A stretch of 64,000 nt of DNA from Fibrobacter sp. UWB4. GTDB lineage: Bacteria; Fibrobacterota; Fibrobacteria; Fibrobacterales; Fibrobacteraceae. A model generated the notes under the pieces. That model had not been told where the DNA came from and ran no database searches. It was given only the letters and a program-made list of their open reading frames with translations. Of the stretch, positions 43,422-52,338 are shown piece after piece (position 1 is the stretch's first letter; the number at the start of each line of letters is the position of its first letter). The DNA is taken from positions 62,001 to 126,000 of the forward strand of contig NZ_MWQI01000002.1 in the NCBI RefSeq assembly GCF_002210345.1, given 5' to 3'. A program made the position numbers and the translations under genes.

Positions 43422-44302
43422 GCAGAACGCGGCTTCCCCGTCCAGCCAAGCTTTTCGCGAAGAGCGCCCACAAATCCCGTGTGACGCATACGAATAAACG
43501 TCGTCACAAGCTTACTTTCAGACAACATCACGTATTCATCTTGCTTCATTTCAAGCGTGATGCGCCCGTCAAAAACGAGATCGAGCGAGCAATTCACCGC
43601 CGAAGCCATTCGCAATTTTTTATCCGTAAGAGAAAGCACAAGCGGACGCACCGAGAGGCTGCTCGGAGCCACAGGCGTGAGCACCACCGCAGGCGTCGAA
43701 GGATGAATAATCGGGCCGCCAGCCGCCAAATTGTAAGCCGTTGACCCCGTCGGCGTCGAAACGAGAATCGAATCCGCCCAGTATTCCGTCAGGCAAGTAT
43801 CGTTATAAGCCACGTTCACGTTCACCATGCGTTCCGGAGCATGCGCACGCACGTGGACTTCGTTCAGCACAGTCTGTTTTGCTATACACTTTCTGCCGTG
43901 GTAAACAGCCGCCTCAATCATCATGCGTTCACGAGTCGAGAAGTCGCCAGCAAGCAAGCTATCGAGCGTCTTGGTCAAGCCCTCCACACGCGATTCCGCC
44001 AAGAATCCCACGCGTCCGGCATTCACACCAAGAATCGGGATGTTATGACCAAGCGCCATGTGCGCAGCCGTCAGCACAGTTCCGTCACCGCCAATCGCAA
44101 GCAGCAAATCCGTCTTCTGCAACGCGGATTCTTTCACCACGCGAATCGGCTTTTTCACGAGTTCCTTGAGGGAATCGAGCGCGTAAAATTTCACCTGCGG
44201 GTGTTCAAGCGCCCAAGAAGTAATCTGCTTCAAGGCACATGCCAAATCGGCACTTTTGTCCTTGAATCCGACAATTCCAATGCTGCTGAAAGACTTGTTC
44301 AT
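43418..44302 (-). CDS. nadK: NAD kinase
   Basis: 294 residues of the ATP-NAD kinase fold. It has LLLAIGGDGTVLTAAHMA (G-G-D-G motif), ILGVNAGRVGFLAE, LNEVHVRAHAPERM (N-E motif), TPTGSTAYNLAAGGPIIHP and a C-terminal PLVLSLTDKKLRM. It phosphorylates NAD to NADP. Its stop overlaps the convergent pseudouridine synthase stop by a few bases. Confidence 0.95.
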   Translation of the reverse strand: MNKSFSSIGIVGFKDKSADLACALKQITSWALEHPQVKFYALDSLKELVKKPIRVVKESALQKTDLLLAIGGDGTVLTAAHMALGHNIPILGVNAGRVGFLAESRVEGLTKTLDSLLAGDFSTRERMMIEAAVYHGRKCIAKQTVLNEVHVRAHAPERMVNVNVAYNDTCLTEYWADSILVSTPTGSTAYNLAAGGPIIHPSTPAVVLTPVAPSSLSVRPLVLSLTDKKLRMASAVNCSLDLVFDGRITLEMKQDEYVMLSESKLVTTFIRMRHTGFVGALREKLGWTGKPRSA

Positions 44303-44339
44303 TTATAAATCCTACCACTGCGGTTTTATTTGCTAGCCA

Positions 44340-44375
44340 AGAAGGCGATTCCGGCACGGAGGCCGGAATGACAGA
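44340..44375. repeat. Palindromic repeat between nadK and the EPSP-synthase homologue
   Basis: GATTCCGGCACGGAGGCCGGAATGACA, with TTCCGGC / GCCGGAA stem. Same class as the AGGAGAT...ATGACAA elements; on the minus strand it lies after the aromatic operon. Confidence 0.6.
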
Positions 44376-44410
44376 TCGGGCAATAGCATTCTATCATTCA
44401 GCCTAACCAC

Positions 44411-45778
44411 CTATTCCTTCTTCTCGGCGTTTTCAGCGACAAGCACATTCGCGAGCTTTTCGACAACGCCTGGGAACATCGCTTCGACCTTGTCCATATT
44501 TTCGACAGGTTCATCGTTCTGGAGCGCAAGCGACAACACGCTCAAGGCAAGCCCCATCTGCGCCGAATCGCCACCGTCAAAATCGCTACCGTTCACAATC
44601 GTTTCAAGGCCGCGAATCACAAGGCCATCGTCATACACGCCAACTTCGGCACCCGTCTTGCGCAAGTTCACCGCCAAAAATTCATTCTTGGGGCGCATTT
44701 CCTTGCGGACTTCCTTGGGCACGCGCAAAATCGTTTCGCCTTCGCCATAGCAAGCCGCCACAGCCAACAGCGGGTATTCTTCGAGCGCCGTCGCAATCAC
44801 GTCTTCGCTAAAGCGGCGGCCTTGCAAACGCTTGCCGGAAGCAAGCGGCTTGATTTCGACATCGCCAAAAACGTCACCGTACTTTTCACGACGGCTCACC
44901 GTTTCGACGTTTGCGCCCATACGCTTGAGGCATGTGAGTGCACCTGCACGGCTGCTATTCAAGTCCACGTTCAAAAGCTTGATGACGTTATCCTTCGGCA
45001 TGTTCCCGACAGTCGCGAGTACCGCAAATGCAGTCGCTTCCGTCGTATCACCCGGCACATAGTATTCACGCGCGGTAATCACCTTCGTCTCCGAAAGTTC
45101 CGTAAACTGCGTACGTTCAATCTTCTTGCCCTGAGCAATCATCAAACGGCGTTCAAATTCACTCAACTGTTCCATGCCACGGCCTTCATATTTCACAGCC
45201 GCGCCAAAGTAGATGAGCATTTTCGTCCACTGGTCATGCACCGTAGACTTTTCTTCAAAATTCAAATAGTCATTGCGGATAAGCGCACGGAGCAAAAGCC
45301 TGTTGCGCATCACAGACGAAACGTTCCCGAGAGAATCCTTCTTGACGTTCAGTTCATCGCGCAAAAAGTTAAAGACAAACTTTGCCGGTTCATCCTTTTG
45401 CACCTTGATCTTGAAATACTTCTGGAGCGTTTCCTTCGCCGTATTCACGCGGGCAATGCCGGCATCATCAACTTCTGCGGCAAACGTGTAAAGCAGTTCA
45501 TCGTCCTTGCTTGCGAGCGTCCAAAGCATCACATTATCGGCTTCGCCAAACTTGAACGGAAGCATGGTCGGAATAGAGTACTGGAACCCCTTGCCATTCA
45601 AGACAAGCTGATGCCCTTGCAATTCGTAAGTGAGACCAAAATCTTTCAGCGCCTCGGCATACTTTTCACTACCACTTGCCCACGCAAAATTTTCCAAAAC
45701 GGTGCGGCCATTCACCAAAAGCGCCATCACCAACGTCAAATTCATCCGTTCACGGTCGGGATTCATCAAGAATTCCAT
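44411..45778 (-). CDS. Divergent EPSP-synthase (AroA) family protein
   Basis: 455 residues with the EPSP-synthase fold recognisable throughout: YVPGDTTEATAFAVLATV (family V-P-G-D-x-S-x-A-A-F), LLNVDLNSSRAGALTCLKRMGANV, EEYPLLAVAACYGEGETILR, NEFLAVNLRKTGAEV and GDSAQMGLALSVLSLAL. Active-site blocks are altered: the N-terminal D-K-S-x-x-x-R motif reads DRERMNL, so the Lys and Arg that bind both substrates are lost, the G-N-A-G-T block is absent, and the catalytic Asp position reads Glu. It may be a non-catalytic homologue or have a changed reaction. It follows tyrA by 19 bases in the aroQ-tyrA operon. Start at 45778 or ATG 45766. Confidence 0.7.
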   Translation of the reverse strand: MEFLMNPDRERMNLTLVMALLVNGRTVLENFAWASGSEKYAEALKDFGLTYELQGHQLVLNGKGFQYSIPTMLPFKFGEADNVMLWTLASKDDELLYTFAAEVDDAGIARVNTAKETLQKYFKIKVQKDEPAKFVFNFLRDELNVKKDSLGNVSSVMRNRLLLRALIRNDYLNFEEKSTVHDQWTKMLIYFGAAVKYEGRGMEQLSEFERRLMIAQGKKIERTQFTELSETKVITAREYYVPGDTTEATAFAVLATVGNMPKDNVIKLLNVDLNSSRAGALTCLKRMGANVETVSRREKYGDVFGDVEIKPLASGKRLQGRRFSEDVIATALEEYPLLAVAACYGEGETILRVPKEVRKEMRPKNEFLAVNLRKTGAEVGVYDDGLVIRGLETIVNGSDFDGGDSAQMGLALSVLSLALQNDEPVENMDKVEAMFPGVVEKLANVLVAENAEKKE

Positions 45779-45797
45779 CGTCTATTCCTTAAGCAAA

Positions 45798-46982
45798 TTA
45801 ACGTCTTTCTTTAACTTCGTATTCCAAATATTGCAGCGTCTTCACGGCACGGGCCGCTTCTTCTTGAGTCTTGAACGCAAGCAAAAGCGTACCCGCCACA
45901 TTTTCGCGGACCTTCATGAGTTCTATGTCGCGAATGTTAATACCCTCTTCGGCAAGCGGCTGCATCACGCTCAACAGAGCGCCCGGCTTATCCTTAAGCT
46001 GGACCGTAATTTCGTAGAACGAGTTGGTGTTATTGCGACCCGGAGCAAACAAGCTCGCACGGCCATCGTTACCCGCCTTGAAAATATCGGCAAGCGCCTG
46101 CGAATTATCGGCTATCACGCTACGCTCGTCATTTTCAAAATCACCCGAAGCAGGCTTACCGTCTTTCACGACGTTGAGTCCGTTCATCGCCGCAATCGTC
46201 TTGTCGAGACCATCGCGGACTTCGCAAAGGGCGCGAGTCGTCTCGTCGCGATTCGTCACGGCGATATCGTGCCACATTCCCCAGCCCGAGGCGGCAATAC
46301 GCGTCATATCGCGGAAAGCGCGGCCTGCAAAATGCTGATAGTTGTGCTTGAGCAAGCGTTCCGGCAAATTCCCAGCAAGAGTCGAGCTCAGCATCTGCGG
46401 CATGTGACTCACCCACGCCATCGTGCGGTCGTGATGTTCCGGCGGGAACACGACAGGATTTGCGCCCACAAAGCGGATAATTTCCAGAAGCGGGGCGTAA
46501 ACAGATTCAGGAGTTCCATCCGGCGGACAGACAAACCAGTACGCATTTTCAAAAATCGCAGGATCGTTGTATTCGCAAGTGCGCTTTTCGGAACCCGCCA
46601 TCGGGTGGCTGCCGACAAAGCGGAACGGAGCGGGCAAGCGAACGCCCGCCTTGCAAATTTCAACTTTCGTCGAACCGATATCGCTCACCAAGATTTCTCG
46701 GCCAGCATCAGCACCAGCCCACGAAACTTTACCGAGAGCGTCAATCATTTTAAGAATGTGGAGGATCGGCGCACAGAGCAAAATCAGGTCGCTATTCTTC
46801 GCCCACTTTTCGGTTTCATCGTATTCAAAAAATTCATCGGCAAGTTCAAGTTCACGAGCGCGCTTGAGCGTTGCAGGTGAACTCACAGCACGAATCTTCG
46901 TCGGAAGCTTAGCCTGTTTGATGGCAGCAGCAATCGAGCTTGCCAAGAGGCCAAACCCCACCATAGTAATGCGGGCAACCAT
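45798..46982 (-). CDS. tyrA: Prephenate dehydrogenase with C-terminal ACT domain
   Basis: 394 residues. N-terminal Rossmann fold (ITMVGFGLLASSIAAAIKQ), LLCAPILHILKMI, VSDIGSTKVEIC and the catalytic region GSHPMAGSEKRTCEYNDPAIFENAYW, then a helical dimerisation domain and a C-terminal ACT domain (SFYEITVQLKDKPGALLSVMQPLAEEGINIRDIELMKV) that usually gives feedback control by tyrosine. It oxidatively decarboxylates prephenate in tyrosine synthesis. The start overlaps the chorismate mutase stop by a base, which fits stepwise flow chorismate to prephenate to 4-hydroxyphenylpyruvate. Confidence 0.92.
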   Translation of the reverse strand: MVARITMVGFGLLASSIAAAIKQAKLPTKIRAVSSPATLKRARELELADEFFEYDETEKWAKNSDLILLCAPILHILKMIDALGKVSWAGADAGREILVSDIGSTKVEICKAGVRLPAPFRFVGSHPMAGSEKRTCEYNDPAIFENAYWFVCPPDGTPESVYAPLLEIIRFVGANPVVFPPEHHDRTMAWVSHMPQMLSSTLAGNLPERLLKHNYQHFAGRAFRDMTRIAASGWGMWHDIAVTNRDETTRALCEVRDGLDKTIAAMNGLNVVKDGKPASGDFENDERSVIADNSQALADIFKAGNDGRASLFAPGRNNTNSFYEITVQLKDKPGALLSVMQPLAEEGINIRDIELMKVRENVAGTLLLAFKTQEEAARAVKTLQYLEYEVKERR

Positions 46983-47245
46983 TATTCTTCCACCTTGCGA
47001 GTTTCTTCCATGATGACACGGAAAATATTCTGGAACGATTCCGGAGAAAGCGGGCCACCGGCCTTTGCGGCCTTCTCGGCGACCAAATTCAAGACAGACT
47101 GTTCGCGACCTTCATCAAAAACGGGCAAACCTTTCTGCTTCTTGATTTTCCCAATTTCAGCAGCGTATGTAGCCCTCTTGTTGAGGAGCGACATCAGTTC
47201 ATCATTAAGTTCGTCAATGCGAATGCGCCATTCATTAATATCCAT
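46982..47245 (-). CDS. aroQ: Chorismate mutase, AroQ type
   Basis: 87 residues, all helical, with MDINEWRIRIDELNDELMSLLNKRATYAAEIGKIKKQKGLPVFDEGREQ: the first helix Arg, the R-x-x-x-x-x-I-x-x-x-K block and V-x-D-x-x-R-E of AroQ mutases. It converts chorismate to prephenate. Single-domain form, not fused to prephenate dehydratase or dehydrogenase. First gene of the small aromatic operon, directly coupled to tyrA. Confidence 0.92.
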   Translation of the reverse strand: MDINEWRIRIDELNDELMSLLNKRATYAAEIGKIKKQKGLPVFDEGREQSVLNLVAEKAAKAGGPLSPESFQNIFRVIMEETRKVEE

Positions 47246-47266
47246 ATTGACGAATGTAGAAAAAAA

Positions 47267-48430
47267 TTACGGCACACGGTTCGCGTACTGGTACAGCGAA
47301 AGCCCAAATTCCGGGAGCGATGCAATCAGAAAATCAAAAATATCGGACTGGATATTTTCGTATTCGATCCATTCCACCGTATTGGCAAATGCATAGATTT
47401 CAAGCGGGAGTCCCGTCGGCGTTGGCGCAAGCTGGCGCGTCATGAGCGTCATGTCTTGAGCAATCGTCTTACGGCTGCGGAGATATGCCGTGCAGTAAGC
47501 CCTGAACGTTCCGATGTTTGTCAAATGGCGACCATTCAGTTTTGTAACCGTGACATTTTCCGACACACCCGAACCTTCACCGATTTCACTTAACTTTTGT
47601 TCCAAGTACGGGCGCAGTACATCAATCTTCATGAACTTTTCAATTTCTTCAGGCGTCAAAAAGCGGATGCTCTGCTGGTCAATGAAAAGCGAACGCTTGA
47701 TGCGGCGACCGCCCGATTCCTGCATACCGCGCCAGTTGCGGAAAGAATTGGTTATCAAGTCGTACGCCGGAATCACCGAAACTGTATTATCCCAGTTACG
47801 CACTTTCACAGATGTAAGCGTAATGTCAATGACCGAGCCATCGGCATGGTGGCGTTCAATTTCAATCCAGTCGCCCTTGCGCAAGAGGTCCGACAAGTTT
47901 ATCTGGATTCCAGAGACCAAGCCAAGAATCGAGTCCCTGAAAACCAACAACAAGACCGTTGCCATGGCACCCAAAGTCGACAAAATAATCACCGGACTTT
48001 TATTCACAATCTGTGACGCCACAAGGATGGTCGCCACGCAGAACATCGCAAGTTTTATGGCCTGGAAAATGCCACGCATCGGGCGTAGCTTCATTTTCAC
48101 ATTGCGTTCATTCAAACTTTCAATGACATCAAGCACAGCACTTGCAAGCAGGAACGCCGCCACCGTAAACAAAATATTTCCGATATGTTCACAAAATTCA
48201 TAAAGCCAGTGTCCCTTCGCAAGCACATACGGGAACGACTGCACCAGAATTATCACCGGCACAAAAAAGAGCGCTCGCGAAATCACTTTCTTTTTCACAA
48301 GCAAGTCATCAAACTTGTTCGGAGTCTTTATGGCAATCCATTTCGCAAGCGGATGCACCACTAGATACAAAAACGCATAAACAGCAGCTACGACAGCAGA
48401 AAGTATCGCAAATTGGTAATAATCGTTCAT
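47267..48430 (-). CDS. MscS-family mechanosensitive channel, YbdG-like
   Basis: 387 residues with about five membrane segments, the last being the pore helix region (VIILSTLGAMATVLLLVFRDSILGLVSGIQINLSDLLRKGDWIEI), then the beta domain (GSVIDITLTSVKVRNWDNTVSVIPAYDLITNSFRNW) typical of MscS. The DNT.SVIPAYDL.. block and the length match the YbdG branch. It opens on membrane tension and releases solutes on osmotic downshift. Lies 21 bases downstream of nothing on its strand; the chorismate mutase gene starts just after its stop. Confidence 0.9.
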   Translation of the reverse strand: MNDYYQFAILSAVVAAVYAFLYLVVHPLAKWIAIKTPNKFDDLLVKKKVISRALFFVPVIILVQSFPYVLAKGHWLYEFCEHIGNILFTVAAFLLASAVLDVIESLNERNVKMKLRPMRGIFQAIKLAMFCVATILVASQIVNKSPVIILSTLGAMATVLLLVFRDSILGLVSGIQINLSDLLRKGDWIEIERHHADGSVIDITLTSVKVRNWDNTVSVIPAYDLITNSFRNWRGMQESGGRRIKRSLFIDQQSIRFLTPEEIEKFMKIDVLRPYLEQKLSEIGEGSGVSENVTVTKLNGRHLTNIGTFRAYCTAYLRSRKTIAQDMTLMTRQLAPTPTGLPLEIYAFANTVEWIEYENIQSDIFDFLIASLPEFGLSLYQYANRVP

Positions 48431-48487
48431 GCCTACAATCTAAAAATTTCGTATATTATGCACCGAACTTTTATCATTGGAGCAATC

Positions 48488-49504
48488 ATGAAAATAGCCG
48501 TTATGGGTGGCGCAGGATACATCGGAAGCCACACCATCATCGAACTCTACAAAGCAGGTCATTCCGTTGTCGTCGTCGATAACCTCGTAAACTCAAGCGA
48601 TGAATCGCTCCGCCGCGTAGCAGAGCTTGTCGGCTCCCCCATTCCATTTGTGAAAGCAGACGTCCGTGACGCCGCCGCAATGGACAAGATTTTCAGCGAA
48701 AATAAGTTCGACGCCTGCATCCACTTTGCAGGGCTCAAGGCCGTCGGCGAATCCGTCGCAAAGCCGCTCGAATACTACGAAAACAACATGAACGCTACAT
48801 TCGTGTTGCTCCATACCATGCGTAATCACGGCTGCAAGAACCTCATTTTCAGTTCTTCGGCAACCGTTTACGGCAACCCGGCACAAATCCCTATTACAGA
48901 AGCTTGCCCTAAAGGCCAATGCACCAACCCCTACGGACAGACAAAATCCATGCTCGAAGAAGTTCTCCGTGATGTGCAAAAAGCAGACCCGGAATGGAAT
49001 ATTGTTTTGCTCCGTTACTTCAACCCGATTGGCGCACACCCGAGCGGACGCATCGGCGAAGACCCAAACGGTATTCCAAACAACCTAATGCCATACATCA
49101 CGCAGACCGCAGTCGGTCTCCGCAAGGAACTCGGCGTGTTTGGCAATGACTACGACACCCCGGACGGCACTGGCGTCCGCGACTACATCCACGTCTGCGA
49201 CCTCGCCTCTGGTCACGTGAGCGCCCTCAAGGCTATTGAACGCAAGTGCGGACTCGCCATTTACAACTTGGGCACAGGTCACGGCTACTCCGTGCTCGAC
49301 GTCGTAAAAGCATTCGAAAAAGTCAACAACGTCAAGATTCCATATAGCATCAAGCCACGTCGCGCAGGCGACATTGCCACCTGCTACTGCAACCCGCAAA
49401 AAGCATTCGACGAACTCGGCTGGAAGGCTCAGTATGGCATTGAAGAAATGTGCCGCGACGCCTGGAACTGGCAAAAAAACAACCCCAAGGGTTACAAAGG
49501 ATAA
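48488..49504 (+). CDS. galE: UDP-glucose 4-epimerase
   Basis: 338 residues of the extended short-chain dehydrogenase family: MGGAGYIGSHTIIELYKAGH for NAD binding, HFAGLKAVGESVAKPLEYYENN, the catalytic Ser in FSSSATVYG, and YGQTK (Tyr-x-x-x-Lys). It interconverts UDP-glucose and UDP-galactose for glycans. The ATG at 48488 follows GGAG at five bases and begins the conserved beta strand; the longer reading upstream is unlikely. Followed by a clear terminator. Confidence 0.95.
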   Translation: MKIAVMGGAGYIGSHTIIELYKAGHSVVVVDNLVNSSDESLRRVAELVGSPIPFVKADVRDAAAMDKIFSENKFDACIHFAGLKAVGESVAKPLEYYENNMNATFVLLHTMRNHGCKNLIFSSSATVYGNPAQIPITEACPKGQCTNPYGQTKSMLEEVLRDVQKADPEWNIVLLRYFNPIGAHPSGRIGEDPNGIPNNLMPYITQTAVGLRKELGVFGNDYDTPDGTGVRDYIHVCDLASGHVSALKAIERKCGLAIYNLGTGHGYSVLDVVKAFEKVNNVKIPYSIKPRRAGDIATCYCNPQKAFDELGWKAQYGIEEMCRDAWNWQKNNPKGYKG

Positions 49505-49510
49505 AAATTT

Positions 49511-49539
49511 AGCCTCCCGCCTTAAGCGAGAGGCTTTTT
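49511..49539 (+). terminator. Terminator of galE, possibly bidirectional
   Basis: AGCCTCCCGC (49511-49520) pairs with GCGAGAGGCT (49526-49535) with one mismatch, loop CTTAA, then TTTTT. It lies seven bases after the galE stop, and may also serve the convergent small gene. Confidence 0.88.
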
Positions 49540-49580
49540 AATTTCAGCAAACGAACTCACGCTCGCCATCACGCCACAAT

Positions 49581-50006
49581 TTAGCGATCATGGTGGTGAT
49601 GGTGCCTGCGACCAGAATCGCGATACAAATCTTCGCATTCACCAATGCTGCGAGCAGAGAAGAATCTGCCACGACGCGGATCCTTGCAATCAATATGATC
49701 AGGACGATCGCGACGGTAATCAATCTGCATCCAGACATCACCGTTGCTGCAGTAAAAGTCAAATCTGCGTTCCTTGTCACCACGATAGCATTCACCGCGG
49801 CTGTACATTTTCTGGTCATTTCCATAACGCTCGACATGAATCCTGTCATGACGGTCACACCTCGGTTCTGCATATCGACAACTTACAGACGGAGGATCCA
49901 TACGAGAATTATCCCCTTTCTTGGGAGCAAGATTAATCGAGAACGCCATAGCCGAAGTACTAAGCATCATTAACGACATGGCACAGGTAAGCACAAGCTT
50001 ATTCAT
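49581..50006 (-). CDS. Small exported basic protein, His-rich C-terminus
   Basis: 141 residues: signal peptide (MNKLVLTCAMSLMMLSTSAMA), then a domain with six Cys (SCRYAEPRCDRHDRIH, MYSRGECYRG, DFYCSNGDVWMQIDYRRDRPDHIDC, IGECEDLY), probably disulfide bonded, and a tail ending RRHHHHHDR. I do not recognise the family. The His run could bind metal, which is inference. Confidence 0.6.
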   Translation of the reverse strand: MNKLVLTCAMSLMMLSTSAMAFSINLAPKKGDNSRMDPPSVSCRYAEPRCDRHDRIHVERYGNDQKMYSRGECYRGDKERRFDFYCSNGDVWMQIDYRRDRPDHIDCKDPRRGRFFSARSIGECEDLYRDSGRRHHHHHDR

Positions 50007-50082
50007 ATGACCTCATTATACTTTGAGTGTTACAACAAAGATAATATATTAAATATTTTGAAACAAAACCAAGTCTTTTTAC

Positions 50083-50116
50083 AAAAAAATCCTGCCACTA
50101 AGGACAAGATTTTTTT
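50083..50116 (-). terminator. Hairpin with A/T runs after the pyrophosphatase gene
   Basis: On the minus strand AATCTTGTC pairs, with two G-U pairs, with GGCAGGATT, loop CTTAGT, and a T run follows. It is the second hairpin after the pyrophosphatase gene, about 130 bases from its stop. Confidence 0.45.
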
Positions 50117-50141
50117 GAAAATTTTCAAGCAAACGGTCTCA

Positions 50142-50233
50142 CGCGACTCTCGCCTTTAGATTAATAAAAAAACAACTCCGTCGTTTTTTCTAGATATTGC
50201 GCCTCGGTCATAAAAACGAGCAAGCTCGTTTTT
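50142..50233 (-). terminator. Pyrophosphatase terminator within a repeat-like segment
   Basis: AAAAACGAGC (50212-50221) and GCTCGTTTTT (50224-50233) form a perfect hairpin 12 bases after the pyrophosphatase stop, with T runs on either strand. The segment also shares CGCGACTCTCG (50142-50152) and a CTCGGTCAT word with the region after hrpB (55617-55690), so both may be copies of one element. Confidence 0.7.
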
Positions 50234-50245
50234 GCAACACTCGGC

Positions 50246-50836
50246 TTATATCAACTCCTCAGCAGTTATTTTGTCATCGTGTTCGGGTTCCTGGTAGCAG
50301 GATTCCGGCACCTGGACCTGGTTCTGAAAATAAGCCTTATGCGCAGCAATCACCTTTTCACGGGCAAACGCAGCATCCTTCCATTCACCAATTTGTACGT
50401 CCTTGCCTTCCAGTTCCTTGTAGTTCTGGAAGAAATTCTTCGTAATGCGGAGGAACATCTGGTCTACGTCTGTAATGTCGCAGAACGGACGCGGATTAAA
50501 TATAGGTACGCCCAAAACCTTGTAGTCCTTCTTGCCACCATCGGTCATATCAAGAGCGCCAATGACGCGGCACGTGCAAACCGTACCCGTAATCATGGAT
50601 GCCGGGCTATAAATGAGCATATCCAAAGCATCGCCATCATCAGCCTTGGTGCTCGGGATAAAACCATATGTGCAGGGGTAACTCATGGAGCTCAAAAGGC
50701 AACGGTCAAGACGGAACACATGCAGGCGTTCGTCGTATTCATACTTCAAGTTCGTGTCTTTGCCGATTTCCACGACGCAATCCACTTCATAAGGATACTT
50801 GCGTCCAATAGGAAGATCTAGATAATTAATAGCCAT
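50246..50836 (-). CDS. ppa: Inorganic pyrophosphatase, family I
   Basis: 196 residues. It shows VVEIGKDTNLKYEYDE (substrate Lys and Tyr), YPCTYGFIPSTKADDGDALDMLI with the metal-binding D-x-D-x-x-D set, and CRVIGALDMTDGGKKDYKVLGV. It hydrolyses pyrophosphate to phosphate in the cytoplasm, pulling biosynthetic reactions forward. The acidic signature reads DGDALD instead of the usual D-G-D-P-x-D. Confidence 0.94.
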   Translation of the reverse strand: MAINYLDLPIGRKYPYEVDCVVEIGKDTNLKYEYDERLHVFRLDRCLLSSMSYPCTYGFIPSTKADDGDALDMLIYSPASMITGTVCTCRVIGALDMTDGGKKDYKVLGVPIFNPRPFCDITDVDQMFLRITKNFFQNYKELEGKDVQIGEWKDAAFAREKVIAAHKAYFQNQVQVPESCYQEPEHDDKITAEELI

Positions 50837-50969
50837 TTACTCTCCGTAGGCCCACATTGAGCCTCATTATCTTTTTATTACAAATATAATCCCTAATTTA
50901 GTATTTATTCAGAAACTGTAAAGTCTTTTTTTACCAAAGAGTCTTCAATTCCTAAATCCTAACTCCGAA

Positions 50970-52250
50970 TTACCGACTCCGCCAGCGAGCCGAAGTCACC
51001 TTGTCGAAAAGTCCAAAATAGAACACCGGCTCACCGTGATCAGGACTGTACCCCACCTCAAAGCGGATTCGGTCCAGCGCAGGAATCACGATATGCAGTC
51101 CGCCATAAACAGCGCCTTCATAATTTTTCCAACCAGGAGCCCCCTTGTCCCAAAGCACACTTGCATCAAGACCCGCCACCAATTGGATTCCGTAAAAGAA
51201 ATTGATTCCCCAAATCGAGGCCGGACGGCGTTCACGCAACACAAAACGCTCTTCCAAAGTCAATAGCATTTCGTGCACCCCTAAATGCAATGAATCCGAC
51301 TCATGACCTCGGAACGTATTTGCACCGCCGTGATAGTAATAATCATATCTTTGTACTTTGCCTGGACGCAAACGGACAAGCGCCGTAGCCCCAGAGACAA
51401 ATCGACCAATCGTATAATAGGCTCTCGCATCTTCCAGGAACTCGACAAAGTTTTCGCCCCGCTTTCCGCCAACGCCCACATGCGTTACCATGCTTTCAAA
51501 ATATATTCCCTCGCGTGAATCAAGTTCGCTATCACGATAGTCAAATGCGACGCCGAGTCCAAATTCCGGCAAAACACCCGGTCCCTTTTCGAGATAGCGG
51601 TACACCGTTTTTCCAAGAATCGAGAAATGCGAAAGCAATTTCCAGTCTACATCTAAACTAAGCAACCATGTGGCATCCTGGAATCCACGAAGGTCATCCC
51701 AGCTGTCCGTCCGCAAGAATTCAAAATTCCAGCCCAGCGGAAGGTCAAACAAATACGGTGAACTGGCATAAAAAGCGTACTCATTATTTTCGAAGAACGG
51801 GTCTACTGCCGTACGGAACTGGACTTCCGCACGGATGTCTTCGCCAAGCACATTCAAGTTCGCAAGGGCAAGCCCAAGCATGAGGCCATCGCGGTCAGTC
51901 TTTTTGCCAGCCGGCGAGGGGATCCAGCGGAAGATTTCTTTAAAATTATAAACTACATTCCCATTTTTACAGGATACAGAAATATCCGTAAAGAGGTCCA
52001 GGTCTTGCAGGCGAAGCTTCTCGGATTCAAACGTCTTCTGCGAAAAAACATCCCCAACCTTATGCGAGAGTTCGCGCCACACCACACGCGGCTTCGTATG
52101 CTCCAAGCCTTCAATTTCAATCGATTCAATTTTTGCACCATCGCTACACTGGTCAGAATCCACACGCAGCGAATCCGACTCTGCAGCGTTTGCAGATACA
52201 AAAGCGGAAACAAGCCCCGCCAGCAAAAAAGTCTTCACAAAAAAATTCAC
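50970..52250 (-). CDS. Omp85-family outer membrane protein with one POTRA-like domain
   Basis: 426 residues: signal peptide (to about SANA), one POTRA-like domain (about 40-110; KIESIEIEGLEHTKPRVVWRELSHKVGDVF and LRLQDLDLFTDISVSCKNGNVVYNFKE), then a beta-barrel of the BamA/TamA surface antigen type ending in GLFDKVTSARWRS. The barrel contains YYHGGANTFRGHESD, matching the Arg-Gly-x loop 6 motif (V/I-R-G-Y/F) of Omp85 proteins. Shorter than BamA and with fewer POTRA domains, closer to TamA-like or patatin-barrel groups. Role in inserting or exporting outer membrane proteins is likely. Confidence 0.85.
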   Translation of the reverse strand: MNFFVKTFLLAGLVSAFVSANAAESDSLRVDSDQCSDGAKIESIEIEGLEHTKPRVVWRELSHKVGDVFSQKTFESEKLRLQDLDLFTDISVSCKNGNVVYNFKEIFRWIPSPAGKKTDRDGLMLGLALANLNVLGEDIRAEVQFRTAVDPFFENNEYAFYASSPYLFDLPLGWNFEFLRTDSWDDLRGFQDATWLLSLDVDWKLLSHFSILGKTVYRYLEKGPGVLPEFGLGVAFDYRDSELDSREGIYFESMVTHVGVGGKRGENFVEFLEDARAYYTIGRFVSGATALVRLRPGKVQRYDYYYHGGANTFRGHESDSLHLGVHEMLLTLEERFVLRERRPASIWGINFFYGIQLVAGLDASVLWDKGAPGWKNYEGAVYGGLHIVIPALDRIRFEVGYSPDHGEPVFYFGLFDKVTSARWRSR

Positions 52251-52338
52251 GAATCAAAGATACAAAAGGCTATCCCCCTGCATTTTCGCAATACTCCAAA
52301 AAATTGCTATATTAGGGATACTCAAAATTGAGGTGATT

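Noticed and set aside
49544-49873. Second open frame on the minus strand overlapping the small His-rich protein
   Set aside because: It has no signal or start site, while the overlapping frame has a good signal peptide and evenly spaced Cys.
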